NCBI GenBank assembly: GCA_024742655.1
Contig: JANSYB010000136.1
Location: 1-6,514, forward strand
Reading direction: 5' to 3'
Source of the DNA: Paracoccaceae bacterium
GTDB lineage: Bacteria > Pseudomonadota > Alphaproteobacteria > Rhodobacterales > Rhodobacteraceae
DNA: 6,514 bases
Shown: positions 1 through 5,873 of the stretch, one piece after another
Layout of the letters: each line of letters opens with the position of its first letter
Position numbering within the stretch: the stretch's first letter is position 1
Translations under genes and position numbers: made by a program
The notes under the pieces: model-generated
The model's input: only the letters and a program-made list of their open reading frames with translations
What the model was told of the DNA's origin: nothing
Databases searched by the model: none

Positions 1-933
1 CAATCGGGCACCACGACCACGTCGGAACGCAGCGTGGTGCAGGAGGGCTGGTCGAAGGCCCCGATCGACGCCTCGGCCCTCGGGCTGGCCGATGGCGAGG
101 TGGCGCTGGTCGCCGACAGCGTCGATCTGGGTGCGCTCAAGCTGGGCAAGCTGCGCACGCTGGCCCGGCTCGACCGGTCGCGGCTGGTGTTCGACCTGCG
201 CGAATTGCGCGCCTATGACGGGCTGATCACCGGCGAATTCGTGATGAACAACCGCTCGGGCCTGTCGGTGGGGGGCAAGATCGCGGCCGATGACATCAAC
301 CTGCAGACCCTGTTGCGCGATGCGATGGACATCACCCGGCTGGAGGGCAGCGCCGATGGCGAGGTGCAGTTCCTGGGCGTGGGGCAATCCATGCACGCGA
401 TCATGAATTCGCTCAGCGGCAGCGGGGCGTTCAAGACAGGGCGCGGCGTGATCTCGGGCTTTGACCTGGACCGGCTGATGCGCAGCGGTGATGGCACGGG
501 CGGCACCACCGTGTTCGACACGCTGCAGGCCACGTTCACCATGGACAAGGGCAACCTCTACAACGACGATCTCGGTCTGAGCTTGCCCCGGGCCAGTGCC
601 ACGGGCGCGGGGCGCGTGGGCCTTGGCGCACGCGATATCGACTATGTCTTCACCCCGCGCCTGCTGGATGGCGGGGGCAGCGGCCTTGCCATCCCGGTGA
701 AAATCCGCGGCCCCTGGGCCAACCCGCGCATCACCCCCGATCTCGAGGCCGCGATCGACCTGAATTTCAAGGAAGAAAAGCAAGAGCTTGAGCGCAAGGC
801 CCGCGAAGAGGTCGAGCGCGAGGTCGAAAAGCAGTTGGGGATCGAGCGGCAGGAAGGCCAGTCGCTGGAAGACGCGGCCAAGGACGCGCTGGAAAAGGAA
901 CTGGAGCGCGGGATCCTGAAGCTCTTCGATTGA
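1..933 (+). CDS. AsmA family protein, C-terminal part (5' end outside window)
   Basis: The reading frame is open from base 1 and ends at TGA 931-933, giving 310 visible residues; the GTG at 34 is not a convincing start, so the gene begins upstream of the window. The sequence has the alternating short beta-strand pattern of the AsmA C-terminal region: a stretch around 'LRAYDGLITGEFVMNN', then a 'GSADGEVQFLGVG' segment, then 'LSGSGAFKTGRGVISGFDL', a typical AsmA 'G-G-F-x-x-G-x-I-x-G-x-D-L' signature. The last 60 or so residues are highly charged (many E, K, R) and look like a helical or coiled-coil tail ending in 'LFD'. AsmA-like proteins are inner-membrane-anchored, mostly periplasmic bridge-like proteins linked to outer-membrane assembly and lipid transport. 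The N-terminal membrane anchor is not in the window. The next gene follows after 31 bases on the same strand. Family assignment is fairly sure; the specific role is unknown. Confidence 0.85.
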   Translation, partial: QSGTTTTSERSVVQEGWSKAPIDASALGLADGEVALVADSVDLGALKLGKLRTLARLDRSRLVFDLRELRAYDGLITGEFVMNNRSGLSVGGKIAADDINLQTLLRDAMDITRLEGSADGEVQFLGVGQSMHAIMNSLSGSGAFKTGRGVISGFDLDRLMRSGDGTGGTTVFDTLQATFTMDKGNLYNDDLGLSLPRASATGAGRVGLGARDIDYVFTPRLLDGGGSGLAIPVKIRGPWANPRITPDLEAAIDLNFKEEKQELERKAREEVEREVEKQLGIERQEGQSLEDAAKDALEKELERGILKLFD

Positions 934-957
934 CGCCCCCGTAGCGTCGGCTTACCT
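930..957 (+). promoter_or_regulatory. Weak candidate promoter before the FAD oxidoreductase gene
   Basis: TTGACG at 930-935 is a good -35 match and overlaps the stop codon of the AsmA gene. A poor -10 candidate (TTACCT, 952-957) lies 16 bases later. If used, transcription would begin almost at the ATG at 965, which would fit the missing Shine-Dalgarno. The -10 is weak, and read-through from the AsmA gene is equally plausible. Confidence 0.22.
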
Positions 958-964
958 GACGGCT

Positions 965-2389
965 ATGAACCTGAGCCCTGTCACACCCGATCTTTTGCGC
1001 GCCTTGCGGTCCCGGTTGCCCGAGGCCGCGTTCCGCGATGTCACGCCTGCCTATCTCGAGGAGCCGCGCGGGCGCTGGCAGGGGCAGGCGGGGGCCGTGA
1101 TCGCCCCGGCCACGGTCGAGGAGGTGGCGGAGGTGATCCGCTTTGCCGCCACCGAGCGGGTGGGCGTGGTGCCCTATGGCGGGGGCACGGGCCTTGTGGG
1201 CGGGCAGATCGCGCCGGAGGGGCCGGCCCCGCTGCTGCTGAGCCTTGAGCGGATGCGCGCGATCCGGGGCCTGTGGGCAGAGGAAAACGTGATCGTGGCC
1301 GAGGCGGGCGCCATCCTGTCGGATATCCACGAGGCCGCCGCGCAGGCGAACCGGCTCTTTCCGCTGTCCATCGCGGCCAAGGGCAGTGCGCGGATCGGCG
1401 GCAACCTGGCCACCAACGCGGGTGGGGTGAATGTGCTGCGCTATGGCAATGCGCGCGACCTGTGTCTGGGCCTCGAGGCGGTGCTGCCCGATGGCACGAT
1501 CTGGCACGGGCTGAAACGCCTGCGCAAGGACAACACCGGCTATGACCTGCGCAACCTTCTGATCGGGTCGGAGGGCACGCTGGGCGTGATCACCGCGGCC
1601 GTGCTGAAGCTCTATCCCTGCCCGGCGGCCGAGGGCACCGCACTGATGGTGGTGGACAGCCCCGCGGCGGCCCTGTCACTGCTGGCCATGGCGCGCGACC
1701 ATATGGGCGAGGGGATCAGTGCGTTCGAGTTGATGCACCGCACCGGGCTGGAGTTCCTGTCGCAGACCATGCCCGACCTGCGCCTGCCCTTTGCCGATCT
1801 GCCCGAATGGGTCGTCCTGATCGATATCGGTCTGGCGCGGGGGCTGGCGCCGGCGGACGCGCTCGAGACGCTTTTTGCCGAGGCCGCTGAGGCCGGGCTG
1901 GTCAGTGACGGGATGATCGCGCAGTCGCAGGCGCAGCGGGATGCCTTCTGGGAGGTGCGCGAGACCATCCCCGAGGCCAACCGGCGGATCGGGTCGGTCA
2001 GTTCACACGATATCTCGGTGCCCCTCGGGGCGGTGCCGGAGTTCATCACCCGCGGCAATGCCGCCATCGCCGCGCTCGGCCCGTTCCGCGTCAATTGCTT
2101 TGGGCATCTGGGCGACGGGAACCTGCATTACAACGTCTTTCCGCCCGAGGGCGAAAGCCGCGAGGCCCATACCGGTCAGCGGGACGCGATCAAGCGGGCG
2201 GTGCATGATCTGGTGCACGAGATGGGCGGATCGGTCTCGGCCGAGCACGGGGTGGGGCGGCTGAAGGTCGAGGACTTGGAGCGGTATGGTGATCCCGCGA
2301 AACTGGCCGCCATGCGCGCGATCAAGGCCGCCCTTGACCCGTTGGGCATCATGAACCCCGGTGCGGTTCTTCGGGGTGTGGCGGGGTAA
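965..2389 (+). CDS. FAD-binding oxidoreductase (D-2-hydroxyglutarate / D-lactate dehydrogenase type)
   Basis: A complete 474-residue flavoprotein of the VAO/GlcD superfamily: an N-terminal PCMH-type FAD domain (about residues 40-220) followed by the FAD-oxidase C domain (about 225-470). Visible motifs are the FAD pyrophosphate loop 'PYGGGTGLVGG' (70-80), 'GSARIGGNLATNAGGVNVLRYG' region (140-161), 'GSEGTLGVIT' (201-210), 'HLGDGNLHYN' (381-390) and 'SAEHGVG' (425-431). By comparison with D-2-hydroxyglutarate dehydrogenase, H381, H388 and E427 would be metal ligands and R332 ('VRETIPEA') would contact the substrate carboxylate. The expected reaction is oxidation of a D-2-hydroxyacid to a 2-oxoacid, with electrons passed from FAD to an electron-transfer protein or quinone. 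The length is normal for the family. The ATG at 965 lacks a good Shine-Dalgarno but fits the family N-terminus. Exact substrate cannot be decided from sequence; there is no glcE/glcF or etf gene beside it. Confidence 0.9.
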   Translation: MNLSPVTPDLLRALRSRLPEAAFRDVTPAYLEEPRGRWQGQAGAVIAPATVEEVAEVIRFAATERVGVVPYGGGTGLVGGQIAPEGPAPLLLSLERMRAIRGLWAEENVIVAEAGAILSDIHEAAAQANRLFPLSIAAKGSARIGGNLATNAGGVNVLRYGNARDLCLGLEAVLPDGTIWHGLKRLRKDNTGYDLRNLLIGSEGTLGVITAAVLKLYPCPAAEGTALMVVDSPAAALSLLAMARDHMGEGISAFELMHRTGLEFLSQTMPDLRLPFADLPEWVVLIDIGLARGLAPADALETLFAEAAEAGLVSDGMIAQSQAQRDAFWEVRETIPEANRRIGSVSSHDISVPLGAVPEFITRGNAAIAALGPFRVNCFGHLGDGNLHYNVFPPEGESREAHTGQRDAIKRAVHDLVHEMGGSVSAEHGVGRLKVEDLERYGDPAKLAAMRAIKAALDPLGIMNPGAVLRGVAG

Positions 2390-2404
2390 GGGGGCGCCGC
2401 CCCC
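2390..2404 (+). terminator. GC hairpin directly after the oxidoreductase stop codon
   Basis: GGGGGC (2390-2395), loop GCC, GCCCCC (2399-2404) forms a perfect 6-bp stem that starts one base after the TAA of the FAD oxidoreductase. A second small stem, GGCC-TGC-GGCC (2407-2417), follows. There is no T-run, so this is not a classical intrinsic terminator. It may act as a 3' stability hairpin or as part of the larger composite intergenic repeat that continues to 2482. Confidence 0.45.
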
Positions 2405-2425
2405 TCGGCCTGCGGCCTCACCCCC

Positions 2426-2482
2426 GGGATATTTCGGGCCAGAAGAAGAACATACCCTGCTTCTTCTGGCTGGAAATATCCC
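2426..2482. repeat. Near-perfect 23-bp inverted repeat in convergent gap
   Basis: The left arm (2426-2448, GGGATATTTC...CCAGAAGAAG) pairs with the right arm (2460-2482, CTTCTTCTGG...GAAATATCCC) in 21 of 23 positions; the two mismatches lie together at the 11th and 12th positions. The loop is 11 bases (2449-2459). The element sits between two convergent genes and would form a strong cruciform or RNA hairpin on either strand, so a bidirectional terminator is the simplest function. From memory, intergenic sequences with a G-rich hairpin followed by CCCCCGGGATATTT and a purine AGAAGAAG run are frequent in Rhodobacteraceae genomes, so this is probably a dispersed family repeat rather than a unique site. 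Confidence 0.75.
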
Positions 2483-2604
2483 CGCCGGAGGCATCCGACA
2501 TCTGCCGTGATCATACCCGTGCCGATTGGGGCACCCTGCCCGAGGAGGAGCGAAGGCGACGACGAGACATCATGTGCGCCGCAGGCGCTCGACCGGATCA
2601 GACG
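2483..2604. other. Non-coding remainder of the convergent gap
   Basis: This is the rest of the 215-base gap between the two convergent stop codons. No tRNA-like fold, clear promoter or further inverted repeat was seen. The + strand frame beginning at 2491 stays open through this stretch (including a segment reading 'DWGTLPEEERRRRR') and into the antisense of the DUF6505-like gene. It has no credible start with family support and is not called as a gene. Confidence 0.4.
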
Positions 2605-3084
2605 TTACTCGTCCAGCGAGCCGTGAATGGCGAATTGTTCCAGCCCGGCTTCCTGTGCCTCGATCACGCGGTAGGTTTCGCGCACGCCGGCCTCACTGAG
2701 TTCGCGCGCGACCGTCAGCAGCGTGTTGGCGTCGTGATCCTCGCACAGCTCGGCCATATGGGCGATTTCCTCTTCGGCCACGGGGCGGGCGGCCTCAATA
2801 GATGGGGCGCCGTAGACATCGACGAAATGCCGGGCCAGCGCGTCGGCCAGCGCGCTGCGTTCGCCGTCCTCGATCTGGGTGATCGCGACGAAGGTCACCC
2901 GGCCGAAGGTTTCCAGCCCCAGCCAGCCATTGGCGAAGGCCTGACGCTGCTTGCCGGTCAGGTCGGCCTCGGTCCAGTTGGAAAACTCGAACCCGCCGGA
3001 AACGCACCATTCGCCGGTGCGTGCCGGAGAGTGGTAGACGCGCGTGTCGCTTTCGTCGAAATGGATCGCTCGGGCCAGTTTCAT
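2605..3084 (-). CDS. DUF6505-like conserved hypothetical protein
   Basis: A 159-residue soluble protein with no signal peptide or membrane segment. It begins 'MKLARAIHFDESD' and contains a conserved-looking core 'GEWCVSGGFEFSNW' (24-37) followed by 'QAFANGWLGLETFGRVTFV' (48-66), then a long acidic helical C-terminal half (about 75-155). I recognise it as the small family labelled DUF6505 in Rhodobacterales; no biochemical function is known to me and no catalytic motif is evident. Its ATG (3084-3082) overlaps the TGA of the upstream ligase-like gene by four bases (ATGA), and a GGAG lies 8 bases before the start, so translational coupling is likely. It is the last gene of the mrp operon and ends in TAA at 2607-2605. 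A role tied to the ligase-like protein or Mrp is inferred only from this coupling. Confidence 0.85.
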   Translation of the reverse strand: MKLARAIHFDESDTRVYHSPARTGEWCVSGGFEFSNWTEADLTGKQRQAFANGWLGLETFGRVTFVAITQIEDGERSALADALARHFVDVYGAPSIEAARPVAEEEIAHMAELCEDHDANTLLTVARELSEAGVRETYRVIEAQEAGLEQFAIHGSLDE

Positions 3085-3788
3085 GACGGGGTCTCCAGGA
3101 TTGTGCTGAGCGGGATCAGTTGTGTGTCGTCGCCTGCGCGCAAAAGCATGCCGAAATTCTCGTCCACGCCCAGAAAGGTGCCCTTGTGCCCGGCTTGTTC
3201 CATATCCTCGCCCATGCCGTGGGCCAGTCCGCGCCAGTCGGCATGCAGGGCGCGCGGGCCCTCGTCCTCCCAGCGGTTGATCCAGTTGAGCGTGTGGCGT
3301 GCCCAGCTTTCCAGCAGCAGGGTGCTGTCCACGTCGGCGCAGCCTTCCTCGTAGAGCGCTGTTTCATCCGGCCGGTCCCCCGGCGCGCCACCGGTCAGCA
3401 GCAAGGGCAGTTCGAAGCCCACCACCAGCCAGCCGGGCAGCGCGGCGGGATCGGTCGTGCCCGCCATCGCGCGAAAATGCCCGCAGGCCGCGCCGTTGAT
3501 GCGGATGCCGCCCGCCCATTCCAGGTGCACTGCCACCTCGGGCGGGGCCAGCGCACCAAGCGCGTTCTGCAGGCCCACGCCGCAGACGGGCAGCATCGCC
3601 ATGGCCTGTTCCAGCGGGACCTCGGGCGCCATCACGAGGGCCGCGGCCAAACGGTTGGCGGTGATCACATAAACGATCGTGCCCGCGTCACAGCCCAGAG
3701 CGGCCATGGCGCAGGCCTTTTCGAACGGGTCGATCCCCGCATCGACCGCGTGGCCCTGCATCAGTGGCGGGAAGGCCGGTTCACTCAT
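3081..3788 (-). CDS. Biotin/lipoate protein ligase-like protein with C-terminal DUF4444-like domain
   Basis: A 235-residue protein starting at the ATG 3788-3786, which overlaps the mrp stop codon by four bases; the frame is open farther upstream, but that part lies antiparallel-free inside mrp in another phase and is not real. Residues about 5-170 resemble the BPL/LplA/LipB fold family that attaches or handles biotin or lipoate: 'ANRLAAALVMAPEVPLEQA' (44-62), a 'GLQNALGALAPPEVAVHLEW' segment (72-91), and 'GGIRINGAACG' (94-104), the place of the usual 'PNDI-x-x-x-G-x-K-x-G' motif. The C-terminal part (about 175-235, with 'ADWRGLAHGMG' and 'HKGTFLGVDENFGMLLR') matches my recollection of the DUF4444 domain, comparable to the small beta-barrel domain after the catalytic domain in biotin ligases. 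The lysine that normally contacts the acyl-adenylate is not seen at the 'NGAACG' position, so true ligase activity is doubtful. Third gene of the mrp operon. Confidence 0.85.
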   Translation of the reverse strand: MSEPAFPPLMQGHAVDAGIDPFEKACAMAALGCDAGTIVYVITANRLAAALVMAPEVPLEQAMAMLPVCGVGLQNALGALAPPEVAVHLEWAGGIRINGAACGHFRAMAGTTDPAALPGWLVVGFELPLLLTGGAPGDRPDETALYEEGCADVDSTLLLESWARHTLNWINRWEDEGPRALHADWRGLAHGMGEDMEQAGHKGTFLGVDENFGMLLRAGDDTQLIPLSTILETPS

Positions 3789-4849
3789 GCCACGCCTGCC
3801 TCGATCAGCTTGCGGGCCACGCTGCGAAAGGCCTGCGATTGCGCGCTGTCGGGTTTGGAGATGACGATCGGCGCGCCGCCGTCCGCGGCCAGCCGGATGT
3901 CGATATGCAGCGGCACCTCGGCCAGAAGGGGCACGCCCATCTTCTCGGCCTCCGCCGCGACACCGCCATGGCCGAACACGTGTTCTTCGTGCCCGCAGCT
4001 GGAACAGATATGAGTGCTCATGTTCTCGATCATGCCCAGCACCGGCACGTTCAGCTGGTTGAACATGTCGATCCCCTTGCGCGCATCCAGAAGGGCCACG
4101 TCCTGCGGGGTGGATACGATCACCGCGCCGTCCACGACGGCCTTTTGCGCCAGCGTCATCTGCACGTCGCCCGTGCCTGGCGGCAGGTCGACAAGCAGCA
4201 CGTCGAGCGCGCCCCACTGCACCTGCATCAGCATCTGCTGCAGCGCCCCCATCAGCATGGGGCCACGCCAGACGACGGCCTGATCCTCGTTCGTCATCAG
4301 GCCGAGCGACATCATCGTCACGCCGTGGTTGCGCATCGGCAGGATGGTCTTGCCATCGGGCGAGGCGGGTCGGCCCGACACGCCCAGCATACGTGGCTGC
4401 GAGGGGCCGTAGACATCCGCATCAAGCAGGCCCACGCGCCGCCCTTCGGCGGCCAGGGCGCAGGCGATATTGGCCGACACGGTGGATTTGCCGACCCCGC
4501 CCTTGCCGCTGGCGATGGCAATGATGTGATCGACGCCGGGCACGCGCTGCGGCCCCTGTGGCTCGGCCTTGCGACCCGCCTTCAGATCGGGCGGGGCCTT
4601 GGCCGAATGGCCGGTCAGAACGGCCGAAACCTCGCCCGCCCCATCCAGCGCCGAAACCGCGCCTTTCGCGGCGTCCAGGACGGGCTCATAGAGCTTGGCC
4701 TTGGCCGGATCGATCTCGAGGACGAATCGCACCGCATTGCCCTCGACATTCAGGCCGCGCGTCACGCCCGCCGACACGATATCCTGACCCGAGACCGGAT
4801 CCTTGATAGTCTTGAGCGCGTCCAGCACGCTCTCTCTTGTCAATGCCAC
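3785..4849 (-). CDS. mrp: Mrp/ApbC/NBP35-family iron-sulfur cluster carrier ATPase
   Basis: A 354-residue P-loop ATPase that binds a [4Fe-4S] cluster and delivers it to apo-proteins in the cytoplasm. An N-terminal MIP18/DUF59 domain ('LDALKTIKDPVSGQDIV', about residues 9-80) is joined by a Pro/Lys-rich linker (about 82-105) to the ATPase domain. This has the deviant Walker A 'GKGGVGKST' (115-123), 'LLDADVYGPSQP' (141-152), Walker B with 'DLPPGTGDVQMTLAQ' (221-235), and the cluster-binding pair C282-x-x-C285 in 'CSSCGHEEHVFG'. The chosen start is GTG 4849-4847, one base after the stop of the small upstream gene, with GAGG about six bases before it; the product then begins '(M)ALTRESVLDALK', as usual for this family. 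An ATG at 4885 in the same frame would add 12 residues and overlap the upstream gene, which is less likely. It overlaps the next gene by four bases. Confidence 0.95.
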   Translation of the reverse strand: MALTRESVLDALKTIKDPVSGQDIVSAGVTRGLNVEGNAVRFVLEIDPAKAKLYEPVLDAAKGAVSALDGAGEVSAVLTGHSAKAPPDLKAGRKAEPQGPQRVPGVDHIIAIASGKGGVGKSTVSANIACALAAEGRRVGLLDADVYGPSQPRMLGVSGRPASPDGKTILPMRNHGVTMMSLGLMTNEDQAVVWRGPMLMGALQQMLMQVQWGALDVLLVDLPPGTGDVQMTLAQKAVVDGAVIVSTPQDVALLDARKGIDMFNQLNVPVLGMIENMSTHICSSCGHEEHVFGHGGVAAEAEKMGVPLLAEVPLHIDIRLAADGGAPIVISKPDSAQSQAFRSVARKLIEAGVA

Positions 4850-4850
4850 G

Positions 4851-5045
4851 TCAGTCCTCGCCCTTGATGGTGCCGGTGACGACATGATCGACGTCGAGAC
4901 CCTCGACGGTCAGGACGACCTTGGCCTTGAATTCCTTGCCCGACGTGTCGCCCGCGTTGCGCAGGCCCTCTTCGATGGCCTGCTGCGAGGTAACGCCCAC
5001 CTGCTTGAGGAACTTGCGCATCGACATGTTGAAATCGTCGCTCAT
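4851..5045 (-). CDS. DUF6494-like small conserved protein
   Basis: A 64-residue soluble protein beginning 'MSDDFNMSMRKFLKQVGVTS', with a helical first half ('QQAIEEGLRNAG', 21-32) and a beta-rich second half ('FKAKVVLTVEGLDVDHVV', 39-56). I recognise it as the small family labelled DUF6494, often found directly before mrp in alphaproteobacteria; its biochemical role is unknown. The ATG 5045-5043 is chosen because GGGAGA lies about 9-12 bases before it and the family starts with 'M-x-x-D-x-F-N-M-S'; an in-frame ATG at 5081 would add an unconserved 12-residue leader. It is the first gene of the operon, and its TGA lies one base before the mrp start, so the two are probably made together. A helper or regulatory role for Mrp is inference from this arrangement. 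There are no cysteines, so it does not itself bind an Fe-S cluster through Cys. Confidence 0.85.
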   Translation of the reverse strand: MSDDFNMSMRKFLKQVGVTSQQAIEEGLRNAGDTSGKEFKAKVVLTVEGLDVDHVVTGTIKGED

Positions 5046-5108
5046 CTTTTTTGTCTCCCTATCCCAAGTCTGTTGACGCATGGCCCCCGGCTTTCCTACC
5101 CTTGGGGG
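5046..5108. promoter_or_regulatory. 63-base divergent intergenic region with a candidate + strand promoter
   Basis: This short region must drive the cytochrome gene rightward and probably the mrp operon leftward. On the + strand, TTGACG (5073-5078) and TACCCT (5097-5102) form a -35/-10 pair with an 18-base spacer; the -10 keeps the key T, A and final T. The start of transcription would fall at about the ATG at 5109, so the mRNA may be leaderless. The only - strand signal seen is the GGGAGA ribosome-binding site before 5045; no convincing - strand promoter was found, and it may lie inside the cytochrome gene. CCCCC (5084-5088) and GGGGG (5104-5108), flanked by GCAT and ATGC, form an imperfect inverted repeat. 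Confidence 0.4.
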
Positions 5109-5873
5109 ATGCGATGTGTCGTCTCATTTTTTCTGGCCGGTGTCCTGATGCTCGGCCTTGTCGTGGCCCCCGGGCCCGCCCGGGCCGCCGACGGCTTTCG
5201 CCTGAGTGCGCCTGACGGGCTGATCGAGACCGGTCTTTTGAAATATGTGTTGCCGCGCTTCTCTCTCAAGACCGGCGTGCGGATCGAACTCGTATCGCCC
5301 GGGCAGGCGGCGGAGGTCGCGCTGTCGGCGGATGGTGACGGGCCGCGGGTGTTCACGGGGCCCCAGGCCACCTGGCGTCTGCAGGTCAACGCGACAACGC
5401 ATGAGGGAGCCGTGCGCTTTGCCGACTGGCTGCGCTCCGAGGTCGGGCAGCGCACGGTGACCAGTTACGAGGTCGACGGTGTCGCGCTGTTCAGCCTGCC
5501 ATCCAGGGAAGAAACGGAAATCGTGACGCTGACCTTTGACGGCGATCCGGTCAAGGGCAAGGACCTGTCGGTTCTGCATTGCGCGCGCTGCCACGCGGTG
5601 AGCGAAGAAACGCGGATGAACACTATAGGCTCCACGCCCAGTTTCTTCGTGCTGCGTGCGATGGGGGACTGGGACGTGCGGTTCCAGGCGTTCTATGCCC
5701 TGAACCCGCATCCGGCCTTCACACAGGTGGCCGAGGTCACGCCACCCTTTCCGATTGACCGGCCGTCGCCCATTGCGCCGGTCGAGATCACGCTGGATGA
5801 TCTCGAGGCCATCCTGTCCTACGTGGCTAACGTGCCGCCGGCCGATCTGGGCGCCCCGATCCGGCATCAGTGA
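5109..5873 (+). CDS. Secreted cytochrome c with N-terminal TupA-like binding-protein remnant
   Basis: A 254-residue protein exported to the periplasm: residues 1-26 are a Sec signal peptide (Arg, hydrophobic run 'SFFLAGVLMLGLVV', cleavage after 'ARA'). Residues about 29-130 look like the first and last parts of a tungstate/molybdate (TupA-type) binding protein: 'FRLSAPDGLIETGLLKYVLP' (30-49) recalls the N-terminus, and 'GAVRFADWLRSEVGQRTV' (100-117) plus 'YEVDGVALFSLP' recall the C-terminus, but the middle of that fold is missing. Residues about 140-254 form a cytochrome c domain with one heme site, C158-A-R-C161-H162; M170 or M185 may be the sixth ligand. The ATG at 5109 is chosen because it gives the signal peptide; the frame is open upstream opposite the DUF6494-like gene. 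It is divergent from the mrp operon and its stop overlaps the end of the facing Fe-S gene by seven bases. Likely role: periplasmic electron transfer; partner unknown. Confidence 0.85.
   Translation: MRCVVSFFLAGVLMLGLVVAPGPARAADGFRLSAPDGLIETGLLKYVLPRFSLKTGVRIELVSPGQAAEVALSADGDGPRVFTGPQATWRLQVNATTHEGAVRFADWLRSEVGQRTVTSYEVDGVALFSLPSREETEIVTLTFDGDPVKGKDLSVLHCARCHAVSEETRMNTIGSTPSFFVLRAMGDWDVRFQAFYALNPHPAFTQVAEVTPPFPIDRPSPIAPVEITLDDLEAILSYVANVPPADLGAPIRHQ

Noticed and set aside
767..1507. 246-codon frame on the - strand opposite the AsmA 3' end and the oxidoreductase 5' part
   Set aside because: It crosses two well-supported + strand genes and has an Arg/His/Pro-rich, motif-free product.
2491..2604. 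Possible coding remnant in + frame with an 'LPEEERRRRR' segment
   Set aside because: It has no start with family support and continues only into the antisense of the DUF6505-like gene; no family could be recognised, so it is left as non-coding.
3120..4013. Open frame on the + strand opposite the ligase-like gene and the mrp 3' end
   Set aside because: It is antisense to two supported genes, has biased His/Arg composition and shows no recognisable motif.
3789..4217. Upstream in-frame extension of the ligase-like gene
   Set aside because: It runs through mrp in a different phase, is Arg/Gly-rich and low in complexity; the ATG at 3788 overlapping the mrp stop gives the expected family length.
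3764..4867. Long open frame on the + strand opposite mrp (367 codons)
   Set aside because: It is antisense to the clearly recognisable Mrp ATPase; its product is rich in His, Arg and Gln with no domain, a usual artefact of high-GC coding DNA.
4803..5108. Upstream in-frame extension of the cytochrome gene
   Set aside because: It lies antisense to the DUF6494-like gene and would bury the clear signal peptide that begins at 5109.
5124..5867. 247-codon frame on the - strand opposite the cytochrome
   Set aside because: It is antisense to a gene with a signal peptide and CxxCH site; the product is Arg/His/Gln-rich with no domain.
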